From Siphonodentalium dalli (lineage: Eukaryota > Mollusca > Scaphopoda > Gadilida > Siphonodentaliidae): a stretch of DNA of 64,000 nt. Each line of letters starts with the position of its first letter. Position 1 is the stretch's first letter. A program made the translations under genes and the position numbers. The stretch lies in assembly GCA_032622095.1 (NCBI GenBank), contig CP136065.1, positions 95,735,343 through 95,799,342 of the forward strand, given 5' to 3'. The notes beneath the pieces are model-generated. The model searched no databases. It saw only the letters and a list, made by a program, of their open reading frames with translations, and was not told where the DNA came from. Shown here one piece after another: positions 10,566 to 22,586 of the stretch.

Positions 10566-13500
10566 TGATCTGTGTACCTTTAAAGATACAAAACAAAATA
10601 CTTATACATTAATCATACGTATTTTCACTACTATATGGTTTTCAAATATGTTGCTTTCGTCGTTGCGTTTTTGGAGTTGTGGTCATTTCGACAGCCACTT
10701 CATGGCCGCGATTGGTTTATTTTCTGTCCGTGTCCCCGTGCTATAATTTCACACATGCTTGTATAACTGCGTAATTCCTATGCCAGAACATAGAGGATAC
10801 TTACCTTCATAATTTACGTCAGATCTCACCCCTGTTCAGGGTGCTGTAGAACATTTTCCCCTAAGCGGATTTTAGCGGATTTGTGGATGTTATACACGAA
10901 GATCTCATCTTTCCAACGATACAAAATTTAGCTTGTGAAGAATTTCAGCTCCGACAGCCAGACTATTATGGTTCACGTTAATACACAGGTGCCCTCAAGC
11001 TGATATCCCTGAAGCAATTCTTTGGTACTGTTGAGTAGAGCAATGGTAGAATTCTACTACGAATGTTATCCAAATTGTGAAATCAATTGCTTATAGGTTA
11101 ATAACAGTTAGTGGTTGAAGAAAAAGTTATCATGCATCAAGTCATACCTATATATGAATGTCAGAGACCACATTTGTTATGTTTCGATTCGAATCAGATG
11201 CATTCACATATGATCGGGTGAATTGTCGCCTGAATATATGGCCAATGTGCACTTTGGACTTCATTCTGTATATTGCACTTGTAGTTCTAGGGGGAAAATC
11301 CATTAATACCACCGCTGATGATTTAGCCAATATAGATCACTTTGCATCTTTTAGTTGATTTAGCTGCCATTGGGCACGAAATAGGTGGCCAGCTAACTTT
11401 TGCATGAGTGACTTTGTTGCATCAACAATTGAGAGCTTAGTCGTCAATAGTTCGGTCACATTAGATATTTGTTTGCACCCCTGCCACTACTCTGACTTTA
11501 CTGACCTTCTGCGTGCTATTACCGACACTTCTTCGTCATTTTCTTATATTAATAATTTTGATAAATTATACTTAATTTTGTCAATGCCGAACTGTACACA
11601 TTTCCGCTCAATGCAGTTTTAGCATGACACGTTGAATCATCTTATGGTAATACATTGTCATTTTTGCAAGATCTCTTTCAGCGGTTGGTAGTTTACAATT
11701 TAAAGGTACGGTTGGCCTTGGCGGTGGGTATCCTGTGAAAATATTTCCACCCGTCAAAAACCATATACAAATAAGGAATATCGCATAAACAGTATGTTAT
11801 TGTCATATTTTTTACCATTGTTATGTAAACAAAAGCATAAAAAGTTACTTTTCTGGTGTTTGTTTATATTATGATGGTAAACATAAGGAGCGTTCTTTGT
11901 GGGTGAATTCCTGATATGGAACGAATAAAGAGCGTTTATGCCATTTGTGTGTGATTAGCCAGCAGCATTGTGTTGTCTTCTGTAACACAATCAGGCTCTT
12001 GCTTAGGTAAAATATAGTAAATCTTAATGATAACATGCTGTTTACGCGATGGTCATGGTATATATGAACGAAACTGTATGCGTTTTAATGTTTTTCTGTT
12101 TACGGTGATTGGAACAAATATGAATATTTTCGACAACTAAGGCCTCACGTGCCTTTAAACCTGATGAAGTGTACACTTGGTTGATGGCTTTCACTTCAGT
12201 TTAATATTTTCGCACTTAATGCAGCATACAATTCTTTCTAGGGCTTTCAGTGAATGGACATTTGGTGGTTTTATCGAAATAAACTTGACATATCCAATCT
12301 TGACTTCTGGATAGGAGCCTTGAACCGCCGATACCATGTGGCGTAACTGCATTCTAATTCTAAGAGCCTTCTCTTATCTCTTTTCTTCCTTTGAAGTTGT
12401 CTGGAAGTTTCTCCCGAGCACCAGAAGGACTTCACTTCATCTGAGATCTTCCCATTGTTTCTTACCATTGTAAATTCACCCTTGGGATTCATTGTCATCT
12501 GTTTCAACGTTATCCAGGTGTGTCCTAGTTTCTTGCCCAGCTTGTCCTTGAATTTGATGCTGCCTTCCAAACAGTAAATACTATGGATCTATTCGAACTT
12601 GAAGGTTTCTGTTTGGCCGAGTTTATTGTGGTTCTTATATTATGTGCTACTTGACAACTGTTGCCATCTTTGATATGATGTCGTCTGTCGGACTGACGTA
12701 TTGGTGTTCATTCATTGATTATTACTGTTGTTAAGAGAGCTGACCTGAATTCAGTGTGTTCTGTAGAATGAATGTTATGTTCTTCCTCTTGCGACTAAGT
12801 GATCTGGTTGAAACAGGTGTCCGTAGTGGTATAGTGTTAACGTGTATCCGTTTCTTCGTTCTTTCTCGGTCTAATTAACGTTGTGAACTTTCTTGTGTGA
12901 CGACATGTTGTCTCTATTTTCACGCATCTTTAACTTGATGTACTCTTTCTTTTCATCTTGGGTCATATCTTTCAGTTTTTCGTTGGAGACTCCATGTCAT
13001 TTTTTTCCAGAATGTTTCTGTCTTCATTTTTTTTATTGATTCCACTTTTCTCTTGCTTTCTTTTCCCTTCCTCCGTTCTCGTTTTCATTGGTTTGTATGC
13101 TGATTTCTTTCTTGTAGCATCAATTTCTAAATTGCTTTTGTACTTGGTCGGATAGTTTTCTTTGCATTCTTTCTGTAAGTGGTAACGGTACTCAGCATTT
13201 GTTTACAGGTATCATCAGGCTTCGTCATGTTGTGACAGTACAGTCAGGTCCGAAACATTCCGAGCACAATTAAGTCAACTCTATTAAGACGAATTAATTC
13301 ATAAATTTAGATTTCTTTTGAAAACAAATTATCCTTTGTCAAATATAATCAGAAGTCGGTGTACCATACATGTACATACATTCATTTATAAATCTTCATG
13401 TTTTATTAATATAGATTCTTGTTCATGTATTTTCAACATATTGGCCCACACTCGTAAATTTAGCCATATAGGTCTATATACCTATATGTATATTATGGAG

Positions 13501-13800
13501 TTATCTATTTATACTATGACGTAAGTCCTCGTTGCGGGTCAATTAGACAGCCTACACGTCAAGTCACAGATATGCACTTTTTTGGCAATACTTTCATGAG
13601 AAAATAACAAGCGGAATTTGAAATGTTAATTGACCGTCGATTGATTCGTACACGAGGACTTACCAGAAACATATACCCGCCGAATACAACACATCATTAA
13701 AATAATATGTACTTCATATTACGGTTAGCTCTAGTAACAATGCACGGACTATACATATTCATGCTTGCATATTTAATTCATTCTGAAGTGGAGGGCATAC
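10566..13800. other. Long stretch without recognised gene
   Basis: Short frames occur on both strands (for example 11,158-11,358 and, antisense, 12,271-12,570), but none has a motif, a signal peptide or splice context I can support. T-rich tracts are prominent near 12,940-13,160. Confidence 0.5.
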
Positions 13801-13830
13801 ATTTCATTCATTCCATTATAGGTCGTACTC

Positions 13831-14060
13831 ATGGCTACAACTAACGTAAATTTGAATGAGGTTCGGGATTCTGATGAATATAACTTTACAATGAAATGGA
13901 ACGAAGCGGAACAGGAAAATGACAATTATTTAAATTCCGCTATTAATACCTGCAATGAATATGGATACATTTCACCATCACACACTATAGACCAATCATA
14001 TAAAAAACCAAAATTTTCAATATTCAGCCTCAACTGTCGAAGCATCAAGATCATAATCCA
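13831..14060 (+). pseudogene. 5' part of a CR1-like LINE ORF (interrupted)
   Basis: An open frame starting at the ATG at 13,831 runs about 77 residues and ends in FSIFSLNCRSIK, the typical first strand of an APE-type endonuclease. The frame then fails. The later part of an endonuclease of the same general type resumes at about 19,145 with DFNIDLL. I infer one CR1-like element split by later insertions, with loss of most of the endonuclease between the two parts. Confidence 0.55.
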
Positions 14061-14484
14061 AGCGGTATAACTCTACAATGATTGTAACATTTCAAAGCAT
14101 GTGACTACTGCGAGACAAACACGCCTGATCGTGTTCCATGCGGGATAACTCTTTGCTAATATCTCAATATATAATTGTGGGATGGGATAGCCTGCAAGGA
14201 CCCACACAAAGTCTTGTGTACATGTGAAGTATATTAATTTGCATAAATTATGGATTTTCGTTTTCAAGTTGATAATACCTTTTTTGGGCGATGGTTGAAA
14301 ACTGCATTTACCATGCCCATCATGAGTATGATTGGAAGGTCAATTATATTTAATGTCCAATCCCCAACCCTCCCCTTTCAATGCACGACTGATTTTTTAT
14401 TTAAATTGATGTAAATTACTGGTCGCTGTATATGTATATGCTGTATATTTGGAGTCATATTAGTATATTCATTAATATTCGCAT

Positions 14485-17400
14485 ATGGTTAGTATTATGT
14501 CGATGAACTGTAGAGGCCTCGGTGACCCAAAGAAACGCAGAGATGTTTTTAACTATATAAGAGAGAACAAATATGGGATATATTGTTTACAGGATGTCCA
14601 TTTTACTACAACAAATGAGCAAAGAATTAGGACAGAATGGGGATATGAGGTCGCCTTTAGTTCACATACAGGCTCGTCGAGAGGGGTTACAATTCTAATG
14701 AACAATAACTTTAGTTTCAAACTATTAGATACGAAAACTGACCAGGAAGGTAACCTCCTTATAATTCGTGCGGAAGTTGAAAACCAATTAATGACGCTCG
14801 TTAATATTTATGGTCCAAATACTGATGATCCTTCCTTTTATAAATCAATTAGAGAAAGTCTTGAGCAAATAACAGATGGCAGCATAGTCATATGTGGGGA
14901 TTTCAATTTAGTCCTGGACCCAGACCTCGACCTGTTAAATTATAAAGCTATAAATAACCCTAATGCACGTGATGAAGTACTTTACATGATAAATAAGCTA
15001 GATTTAGTCGATATTTGGAGATACAATAACCCAAAGGAATGCAGATACACATGGCGTCGGACCAACCCATCCAAACGTGCACGTTTGGACTTTTTCCTAA
15101 TCTCTCGATACCTGATACCAACAGTAGAAAACTGCGATACACACACTGGATATAAAACAGATCACTCTGCGATATCGTTACAATTGAAATTTAATAATTT
15201 TGAAAAGGGTAGGGCTTCTGGAAATTTAATAACTCATTACTCAAAAACAAAGATTATATAGAACTAGTAAAGGATACCATAAATAGAGTTGTTAAACAAT
15301 ACTTGAAAAATGGACGGGTAATGGTAATTTAAATATGAATAATGTTGAATTTAACATTGATGACCAATTATTTTTCGAAACTCTCTTGATGGAAATAAGG
15401 GGCGCTTCCATACCATTTTGCTCTCATTTATCTAAACTAAGAAAATGTAATGAGACTAAATTAATTGAACAAATAACAAATCTAGAGAATATTACAACGG
15501 AAAAAGAAAGTCTAGAAATGGAGAAGCTGAAACGTGAATTAGAAGCATTACGAGAAGAAAATTAAATGGAATATTTGTTAGATCACGTGCTAGATGGATT
15601 GGTGACGGGGAGAAGCCAAGTAAATATTTCTTAAATTTAGAAAAACGAAATTTTACGTCTAAAACCATCCAAAAATTACAGGCAGATAACGGAGACATGA
15701 TATATGAACAACATGAAATCCTTCAAGAGACAAACCATTTTTATAAACGTCTTTATAAAAACCAAGATGCAGAAACACATTCCTTAAACATTGATAACTT
15801 AATAACTAACGTGTGTGATATAAATGACAAAGTTGAAATAAATAAATTAACGCTAGAGACTGGTCGATGTTTGGAAGGAGAAATTAGTTACAGCGAAGCG
15901 CTAAATTACTTGAAAAAAAATGAAAAATAATAAATGCCCTGGAAACGATGGATATTCTGTAGAGTTTTTTTAATTCTTCTGGCGAGATGTTGGAACCTAC
16001 CTGGTCAGATCACTTAACTACGGCATGAAAGTTGGAAAACTATCTGTTACACAGAGGCAGGGAATAGTAACACTCCTCCCCAAAGACAAGAAACCACGAC
16101 AACTTCTTAAAAACTGGAGACCAATATCCTTATTAAATGTGACATATAAAATTCTCACAGGAGTCCTATCTGAAAGATTAAAACAAGTTTTACCATTTCT
16201 AATACATTCAGATCAAACCGGATTTATATCTGGACGGTATATTGTGGAGAATATTCGACTAGTGATGGACATGATGCTACATACAAAGCAAAATAAAATA
16301 CCGGGACTCTTGCCATTGATAGATTTTGAAAAAGCATTTGATTCGATATCCTGGAAATTTATATACAGTGTACTAAAATACTTTAATTTTAGTCAACCAT
16401 TTATCGATTATATAAAGACTTTATATTGTGATACTTCATCATGTATAAATTTAAATGGGCAAATATCAGACTTTCTCAACTTAGAGAGAGGATGTAGACA
16501 AGGCGATCCAATATCCCCATATATTTTTTTATTATGTGCAGAAACCCTTGGTATTATGGTAAGATTATCAAAAAACATAAATGGTATCAATTTTGGTAAT
16601 ACGAATATAAGAATGTCGCAATATGCCGATGATACATCTCTTTTCCTCGATGGGTCACCAGAGTCTCTAGAAGCAGCTATGAAAGTACTTGATAACTATA
16701 AATATGTATCGGGTCTAAAAATTAACTATGATAAAACACACGCAGTGTGGATTGGTACAAAGGCAGACAGCACGGAACAGATATGTGACCGATGGAAATT
16801 AAACTGGAATCCAGAAACCTTTAAAATACTTGGTATAGAATTTCATCATGACACTAAGCGTATGATTGACATAACTTTTACAAACGGGCTTATGCAATTA
16901 AAGAACATACTAGCAATGTGGAGTAAACGTAACCTAACTGTTCTCGGTAAAATAACTGTTGTCAAATCGCTAGCTATTTCAAAATTAGTACACCTGTTCC
17001 TTGCACTACCGAATCCCACAGATGAATATATAAAAAAATTAAATAAACTGCTCTTTGGTTTCATTTGGAACCAAGGTCCAGATAGAATAAGTACAAAACT
17101 GCTCACCCAGAACTATGCTTCTGGTGGGTGTAAAATTATTGATATTAAGAATTTCATAAAATCTATGAAGATATCATGGGTTAAGCGAGCTATCACACAA
17201 CGGGCTTCCTGGGTTACAGTTTTCGAACACTCTTGTAGTATGTTTTGTAATAGTTGGTATCTAATGTCATCTTCTGGAAAGAGGTAGTAAATGCCTGGAT
17301 TCTGTACTGTGACAAACTAGAACCGGTGAGTCAATGTGATCTCCTCACTACACCTTTAGTTAGATTCGCGGATACGGTAAAACTGGTGAAGCCACGATTG

Positions 17401-18221
17401 AAACTGTTCATGACTGATAAGCTTATATACATATTCGATTTCCAAGACAAAATTTAGGAAAGTACCTGCCACATGAAGAATTTAACGCTCTACACAAAAC
17501 AAACATCGACTTTCTAACTTTTAACGGAATTGTAAAATCAATCAAGAAAAGAGATAAATCTTTAAGTAAAAGCGACAGGGTTTTGCGCCCTCGTATACCA
17601 TTTCACTTAATAAATTTACTTGCTCCGAACAGTGCTAAATCCACGTATAAAACAATGTTACCAATTGACTCACCCCATAAACAAATAAGTAAATGGGAAC
17701 GAAAGTTGAACCGAACATATAATGTCGAGTTCTGGACTGAAGTATATAGATGCCCATTTATTTACGTCACCGATACCAAACTTAAGTGGTTCCAATACCG
17801 AATAAATACACATACCATCGGTACAAAACAACTTTTGAAAAAAATGAAAATATCTGACGACGACTCATGTACCTTCTGTAAATCTAATACTGAATCGATC
17901 ATTCACATTTTCTGGGAATGTCCAAACATACAATATTTTTGGAATACGGTCAAAAATTGGGTATTTCAATTACAACTCACACGTGAAACTGCAATATTTA
18001 GCAGCTGCCCTGGAAAATATACCAGTCCTTGGATAATATTCCTTCTTATCTTTGTTAGATATCACATTTATAGATCAAAGATGAATAACTCTATGCCAAA
18101 CCTCACCGGACTTAAAAAAGAACTTAGTTTATATTTCCAATCTGAGCGTGTTTTTTATTATAATAAAGGTCAATACACTAAATTTAAACAAAGATGGTCT
18201 TATCTAGAAGAACTATTTTAA
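14485..18221 (+). pseudogene. Tx1/L1-type LINE ORF2 (endonuclease, RT, zinc knuckle), frameshifted
   Basis: The endonuclease is long and well preserved (14,485-15,240): MNCRGLGDPKKR near the start, VICGDFN near 14,890 and TDHSAI near 15,160. After a linker in broken frames, the RT (16,025-17,287) shows NWRPISLLN, DQTGFISGR, IDFEKAFDSI, GCRQGDPISP and YADD at 16,622-16,633. The C-terminal part (17,583-18,221) carries CTFCK...HIFWECP, the cysteine-histidine knuckle of this group. NWRPISLLN and the ECP-type tail fit the L1/Tx1 branch. There are breaks near 15,250, 15,560, 15,930, 17,285 and 17,460. No ORF1 is seen upstream, so the copy may be 5'-truncated. It could have been active fairly recently because long frames survive. 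Confidence 0.85.
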
Positions 18222-18785
18222 TTTAATGTGTGACTGCACATGCCAACCCTAAAACATGCGTATCGCACCGGCCAAGACATTGGTTTTCGGCAAGCAATCA
18301 AATATATATGCTACTGGTGTAACATAATTAATATTAGAGATCCAATTTTCTGATTCCAAATAACAAAACAAAACAAAAACATTTACATTTATCAATTTTT
18401 GAAAAAATTCGACGATATTCTAGAAAAAAATAATAATATGTACCAGGAGACTTTAATATTTTATTTTTTTTTAATATTGTTTTATTCAGATCATTTTTTA
18501 AATTTCATCATGTGACATTAGTCTTATTCAGTATTGTATAACATTTTCAAATATTTTTAGGTATATATGAACATACATGCATATATGATTAAATGTAATT
18601 TGTAGATATAAAGTAACAAAATATAAAACACGTAATTTTTTTTTTGTGTGGATAATCAGTGTATTTGTGAAACGTGGATACTTATGATCACTTATTTTTG
18701 AACTGTCGTGGGGGGAAGTTATTAAATCCATATTATGAGCATGTTTGAGTAATAGCTTCACTGAGAAGTAGATATTGCCTTGTTT
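18222..18785. other. AT-rich spacer, probably 3' UTRs of two facing LINEs
   Basis: This lies between the ends of a plus-strand LINE and an antisense LINE fragment. It is strongly AT-rich with A and T runs near 18,420-18,500. No gene is seen. Confidence 0.4.
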
Positions 18786-19143
18786 TCAATTGCTAAGAAT
18801 TGCTTCCAGAGCTTCCCATCTTTCCCCATATTTTTTACTTCTATCATTCAAGGAATATGTGTTTAGAGTTTCAATTCTTTTATAATATTTAAAAAATTCA
18901 AGAAGTCCATTTATAGTTGGGTTGGTAGCCCTCAACTTACATGAGTATATAAATTTTCTATACAGCATTGTACAGATATCAAGGGTATCATTGGGATGTA
19001 TATCTCCATGCATACCTAGGACAGTATACTCTGGTTTTAATTCGAATGTAATATCACACTTTTCTTTTAACTTATGTTGGAGTTGAAGTAGAACTGATTT
19101 TGAAATGGGGCAATCCCAAAAGAGATGTATAATTGTTTCTGAG
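18786..19143 (-). pseudogene. 5'-truncated Tx1/L1-type LINE 3' fragment, antisense
   Basis: Reading leftward from about 19,143, the frame begins ETIIHLFWDCP (the C-terminal knuckle of Tx1/L1-type ORF2) and ends in a 75-residue open frame (18,786-19,013) with KYGERWEAL near its end. That tail is clearly similar in style to KYADRWDIL at the end of the LINE at 35.6-39.3 kb. It is a 5'-truncated insertion whose right border abuts the resumed CR1-like frame. Confidence 0.7.
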
Positions 19144-19144
19144 A

Positions 19145-21632
19145 CTTTAATATTGACCTACTCAATTTCAACTCGCATACAAAAACGAACGATTTCATAA
19201 ATAACATTTTCACAAGAGGATTCGTGCCAAGGATAACTAAACCTACTCGAATGGCTGATCATTCAGCAACTCTCATCGATAATATATATACCAATAACCT
19301 ACAAGGCGAATGTAAATCTGGCATAATCACATGCGATGTTTCCGATCATTTCGGCATATTTTATTCAGAATCTAACCAAACGAGACAAAACAGCACCAAT
19401 AATAACGAAGCTATCACTAATCAAAGAAGTTTTAGTCATGATAACATAATTAGATTCAAAAATCTTTTTAAATCTTGTACCTTTGACTCCGTCACATCTT
19501 GTAGAAGTGTCGACCAAGAATCTTCTTAGATATCTATATGAATGCATATGAACTAGCTTTCCCCATCAAAAGTCGACATATACCCAAAAACTTCATAAAA
19601 CGCAATCCTTGGATGACAGCTGGATTGATTAAGTCAAGTATTGTTAAGAACCAGCTATATTTACACAAATTGAATAAACCCACGGAAACGAACGTAAATA
19701 AATATTTGAGCTATCGTACCTTATATAATAAACTAATCAGAAGGAGTAAAAATATATACTATACAAATATTCTAGAAGTAAATAAAAATAACTTAAAGAA
19801 AACATGGGAAATACTTAAGGGTGCATTGAAGATAAATGGAAACACAAATAATAACCCCAAGACCTTTACCGAAAACGGAATAGAACTTGAAAATTCCAAA
19901 CTCATATCGGAAAAGTTCAATGACTTTTTCTCAAAAATTGGGCGGGAAACTAGCCAACTCAATGAACATGAAAATGACTCTCATTTTACAGATTTTCTCC
20001 ATAACCGCAAACCAGACGACATCAATTTCAAAATAATTCCGACCTCTATACAGGAGATCATCCTCACATGTTTCTTTATGACTGGGAAAGTATCAAGGGA
20101 TTTCAATGGTATATCAACTAAACTTATCAAGGAAACAATTGAGGAGATAGCCCTAGCATTATTGCATATTTTTAACTTGTCCTTAGAGTATGGAATAGTC
20201 CTTAACAAAATGAAAATTTCTAAAGTAGTCCCGATCACAAAAATTAATACCACTCATGAAAATTCCAACTACAGACCTATCAGCATTCTTCCAGCTATCT
20301 CTAAACTTCTCGAAAAAATAACGCATAAACGATTATTAGACTTCTTAAATGAACAAAACATACTCTATAAACACCAATACGGCTTCCGTCCTATTCATTC
20401 AACCTTCCATCCTGTATTACACCTCGATCAAGTTGTCTCAAATAATGACAAAATGACAAGAGATTCCACTTTAGCTCTATTTCTCGACCTCTCAAAATTA
20501 TTTTACATTATAAATCACGATATTTTACTCCACAAACTAGATCACTGTGGTATACGAGGCACAGCATACTCATGATTTCAGAGCTATCTGCAAAATAGAA
20601 GGCAACATGTTGAACTCAATGGTATTAAATCTAAATTAACGGAAGTGACGTGTGGAGTGCCCCAGGGATAATTCTGGGACCGATAATTTTCTTAATTTAC
20701 GTTAACGATATGTCAAATTCCACAACCATGGATATCTTATCATACGCGGACGATACGACTCTAGTAACTGGTGGAAAAAATGACATCCTTGTAGAAAGTT
20801 ATGTGAATAATGAGTTACGCAACATATTTGCTTGGTGCTGTAGCAATAAGTTAGTGATCAATACTAAAAAAAAGCAACTATATGCTAATACACCCAGAGA
20901 ACAATGATGACAAATGGAACTTTATAAAGGTTTACTTAAATAATACGGAACTAAACAAGATAGGAAATCTTGAGCACGAATCCTCCACAAAATTCTTTGG
21001 AATCCATATAGATGAAAACCTGATTTTCAAAAAACATGTGTCCTCTGTTTGTTCTAAAATGGTGAATGACATATACCACATCAATAAAGTTATACACTTC
21101 TTTCCTGGTAGCGCACATAAAAAATTATATTATGCTCTAATACATGCTTCAAAAACGCGCGATATGAGTTTTATGTAATAAGAAATATAGAAGCCACACA
21201 GAACCTCTCTTTAAAAAAGCAAATATACTCAAAATCTACGACATCCACAAAGTACAAGCGGCTGTTTTCATGCATGATTGGTATCATATGCGCTTAATAG
21301 AATCATTCACCGACATGTTTACCAAACGCAAAACCGGACCAGACACCCGGCAAAAGCACCCACTATTTAAAAAAAAAACAAGAACATCTTGGTCCCAACA
21401 ACTACCATTCCATTCTTTTCCAACTATATGGAACAACTTAGATTACGAATTTACATCATACCAATCCAGACACACATTCAAACGGCGTTTACATGCCGAT
21501 TGCATTAACAAATATGCTGCAACAATTAAATGCAACAATCAAAGATGTCCCGAGTCAGATGTCACTCAGCACATTCCTACTCGACTTTCAAGGAACATCC
21601 CACTGACAAGAAAGAGACAAACCATCGAGTAA
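19145..21632 (+). pseudogene. CR1-like LINE remainder (endonuclease end, RT, C-terminus)
   Basis: The frame resumes with DFNIDLLNFN, then ITKPTR...HSATLIDNIY and CDVSDHFGIF (19,160-19,350), the end of an APE endonuclease. The next frame (19,538-20,575) covers the linker and RT: NYRPISILPAISKLLEK, YGFR, and LDLSKLFYIINHD where AFDTINHD is usual, so the conserved AFD aspartate is now tyrosine. A stop replaces tryptophan near 20,573 and a one-base loss follows GVPQG near 20,670. YADD is kept at 20,743-20,754. The C-terminal part (20,882-21,632) has FFGIHIDENL and ends with a CNNQRCP-type cysteine motif. Inactive. Confidence 0.8.
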
Positions 21633-21639
21633 CCAATAA

Positions 21640-22204
21640 GCGATTTATCTAGACGTATACCCTCCATGTATATAACCCAGTTAAATGCAACCATTGTGTG
21701 ATACATAATTATATAGCCGTGCATTGTACAAGAAATCTTGACCGCCTATCGTAACATCTTTTCTTCTTCCGGTGTCATGTCGGGGATGTCAACAAAAATC
21801 TGCTCCCGATAAAATACGTCAAAAAGTAACATTTTAGGTTCGACAAGTACATACAAATTCGACAGGAATGTTTGCTACGTAGGTAGGAATGATTTCGGGC
21901 GGATAAAGGACATGGTATGTGTTTCTTTTCGGTATTTTGAATAGTTTTATGTGGCATTGTTATGAAAAGCATGAGACAAAATAGCACGCAAAACAGGAGA
22001 CCAGTCACGCTAATCTAAATGCAATCAACTGCACAAAGGATCCTCCAGTGACAGAGTGACCGTCAATTATTACTGATTGCTCGATTGGACTCAGTTCTCG
22101 GCCAATACAACGTGTTGTATAATATCTATGTCAGCGCCCCCAGGTGACAAATATTCGCGGTAAATAAACATTGGGTTGTTTCTTCCAATTGTGAACTTTG
22201 TCGA
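21640..22204. other. Spacer; right part may be the 5' UTR of a LINE
   Basis: No gene is seen. It separates the end of the CR1-like LINE from the short ORF at 22,205. If that ORF is a LINE ORF1 start, part of this stretch is its 5' UTR. Confidence 0.35.
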
Positions 22205-22363
22205 ATGGGCCGACGAAAACCAAGAAAGCGAGATCGCCATTCCGACTCATCCACGGACGAAACTGATATATCTGGTCCTACCATACTATCAACGAGTACG
22301 CCGATCAGAAAGGGGAAAATCCAAAACAATATGGATGAATACGGTAAAAATAAAGATAAGGCC
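22205..22363 (+). pseudogene. Probable N-terminus of Tx1/L1-type LINE ORF1, cut by a transposon
   Basis: An ATG-started frame of 53 residues begins MGRRKPRKRDRHSD and is basic, then serine/acidic, as LINE ORF1 N-termini often are. It stops exactly where the left inverted repeat of the 10.45 kb element begins. On the far side of that element (32,810 onward) a coiled-coil/RRM ORF1 starts. Joining the flanks leaves a one-base frame difference, so an indel must be assumed. The ORF1 identity is inferred from composition and position. Confidence 0.45.
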
Positions 22364-22393
22364 TAAAAAAATTATACGTTTGTTTCCGCTAAC
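22359..22393 (+). repeat. Left terminal inverted repeat of the 10.45 kb element
   Basis: 35 bp, pairing with 32,775-32,809 with a single mismatch in the A-rich part (A here, C in the partner). Confidence 0.8.
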
Positions 22394-22481
22394 TCGACCG
22401 ATCGTATTTTAAACCGCCGACTCTAAACTTTTTATTTTGAAGTTTTTTTTTACGGTGTTCGTTATTTAGTATGAATGAATG

Positions 22482-22514
22482 AAACGCGGTATTACCTCTA
22501 GTAATACCGCGTTT
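22482..22514. repeat. 14 bp-arm hairpin upstream of the transposase-like gene
   Basis: AAACGCGGTATTAC (22,482-22,495) and its perfect inverse (22,501-22,514) flank a 5-base loop. It lies about 70 bp before the chosen start codon and inside the left end of the element, so it could be a subterminal transposase site or part of the promoter or 5' UTR. Confidence 0.8.
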
Positions 22515-22586
22515 AAACGTACCCCGGTAACTAAGACCAAACCGGAAACCGGAAGTCTAAGTGGTGGGAGACAACTCGTGTTCAAA

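Noticed and set aside
12271-12570. 99-residue basic antisense frame
   Set aside because: Protein-like composition but no recognised motif, start context or splice partner.
22176-22412. 78-residue frame overlapping the ORF1-like start and the left inverted repeat
   Set aside because: The MGRRKP frame at 22,205 has more ORF1-like composition, and this frame runs through the transposon end.
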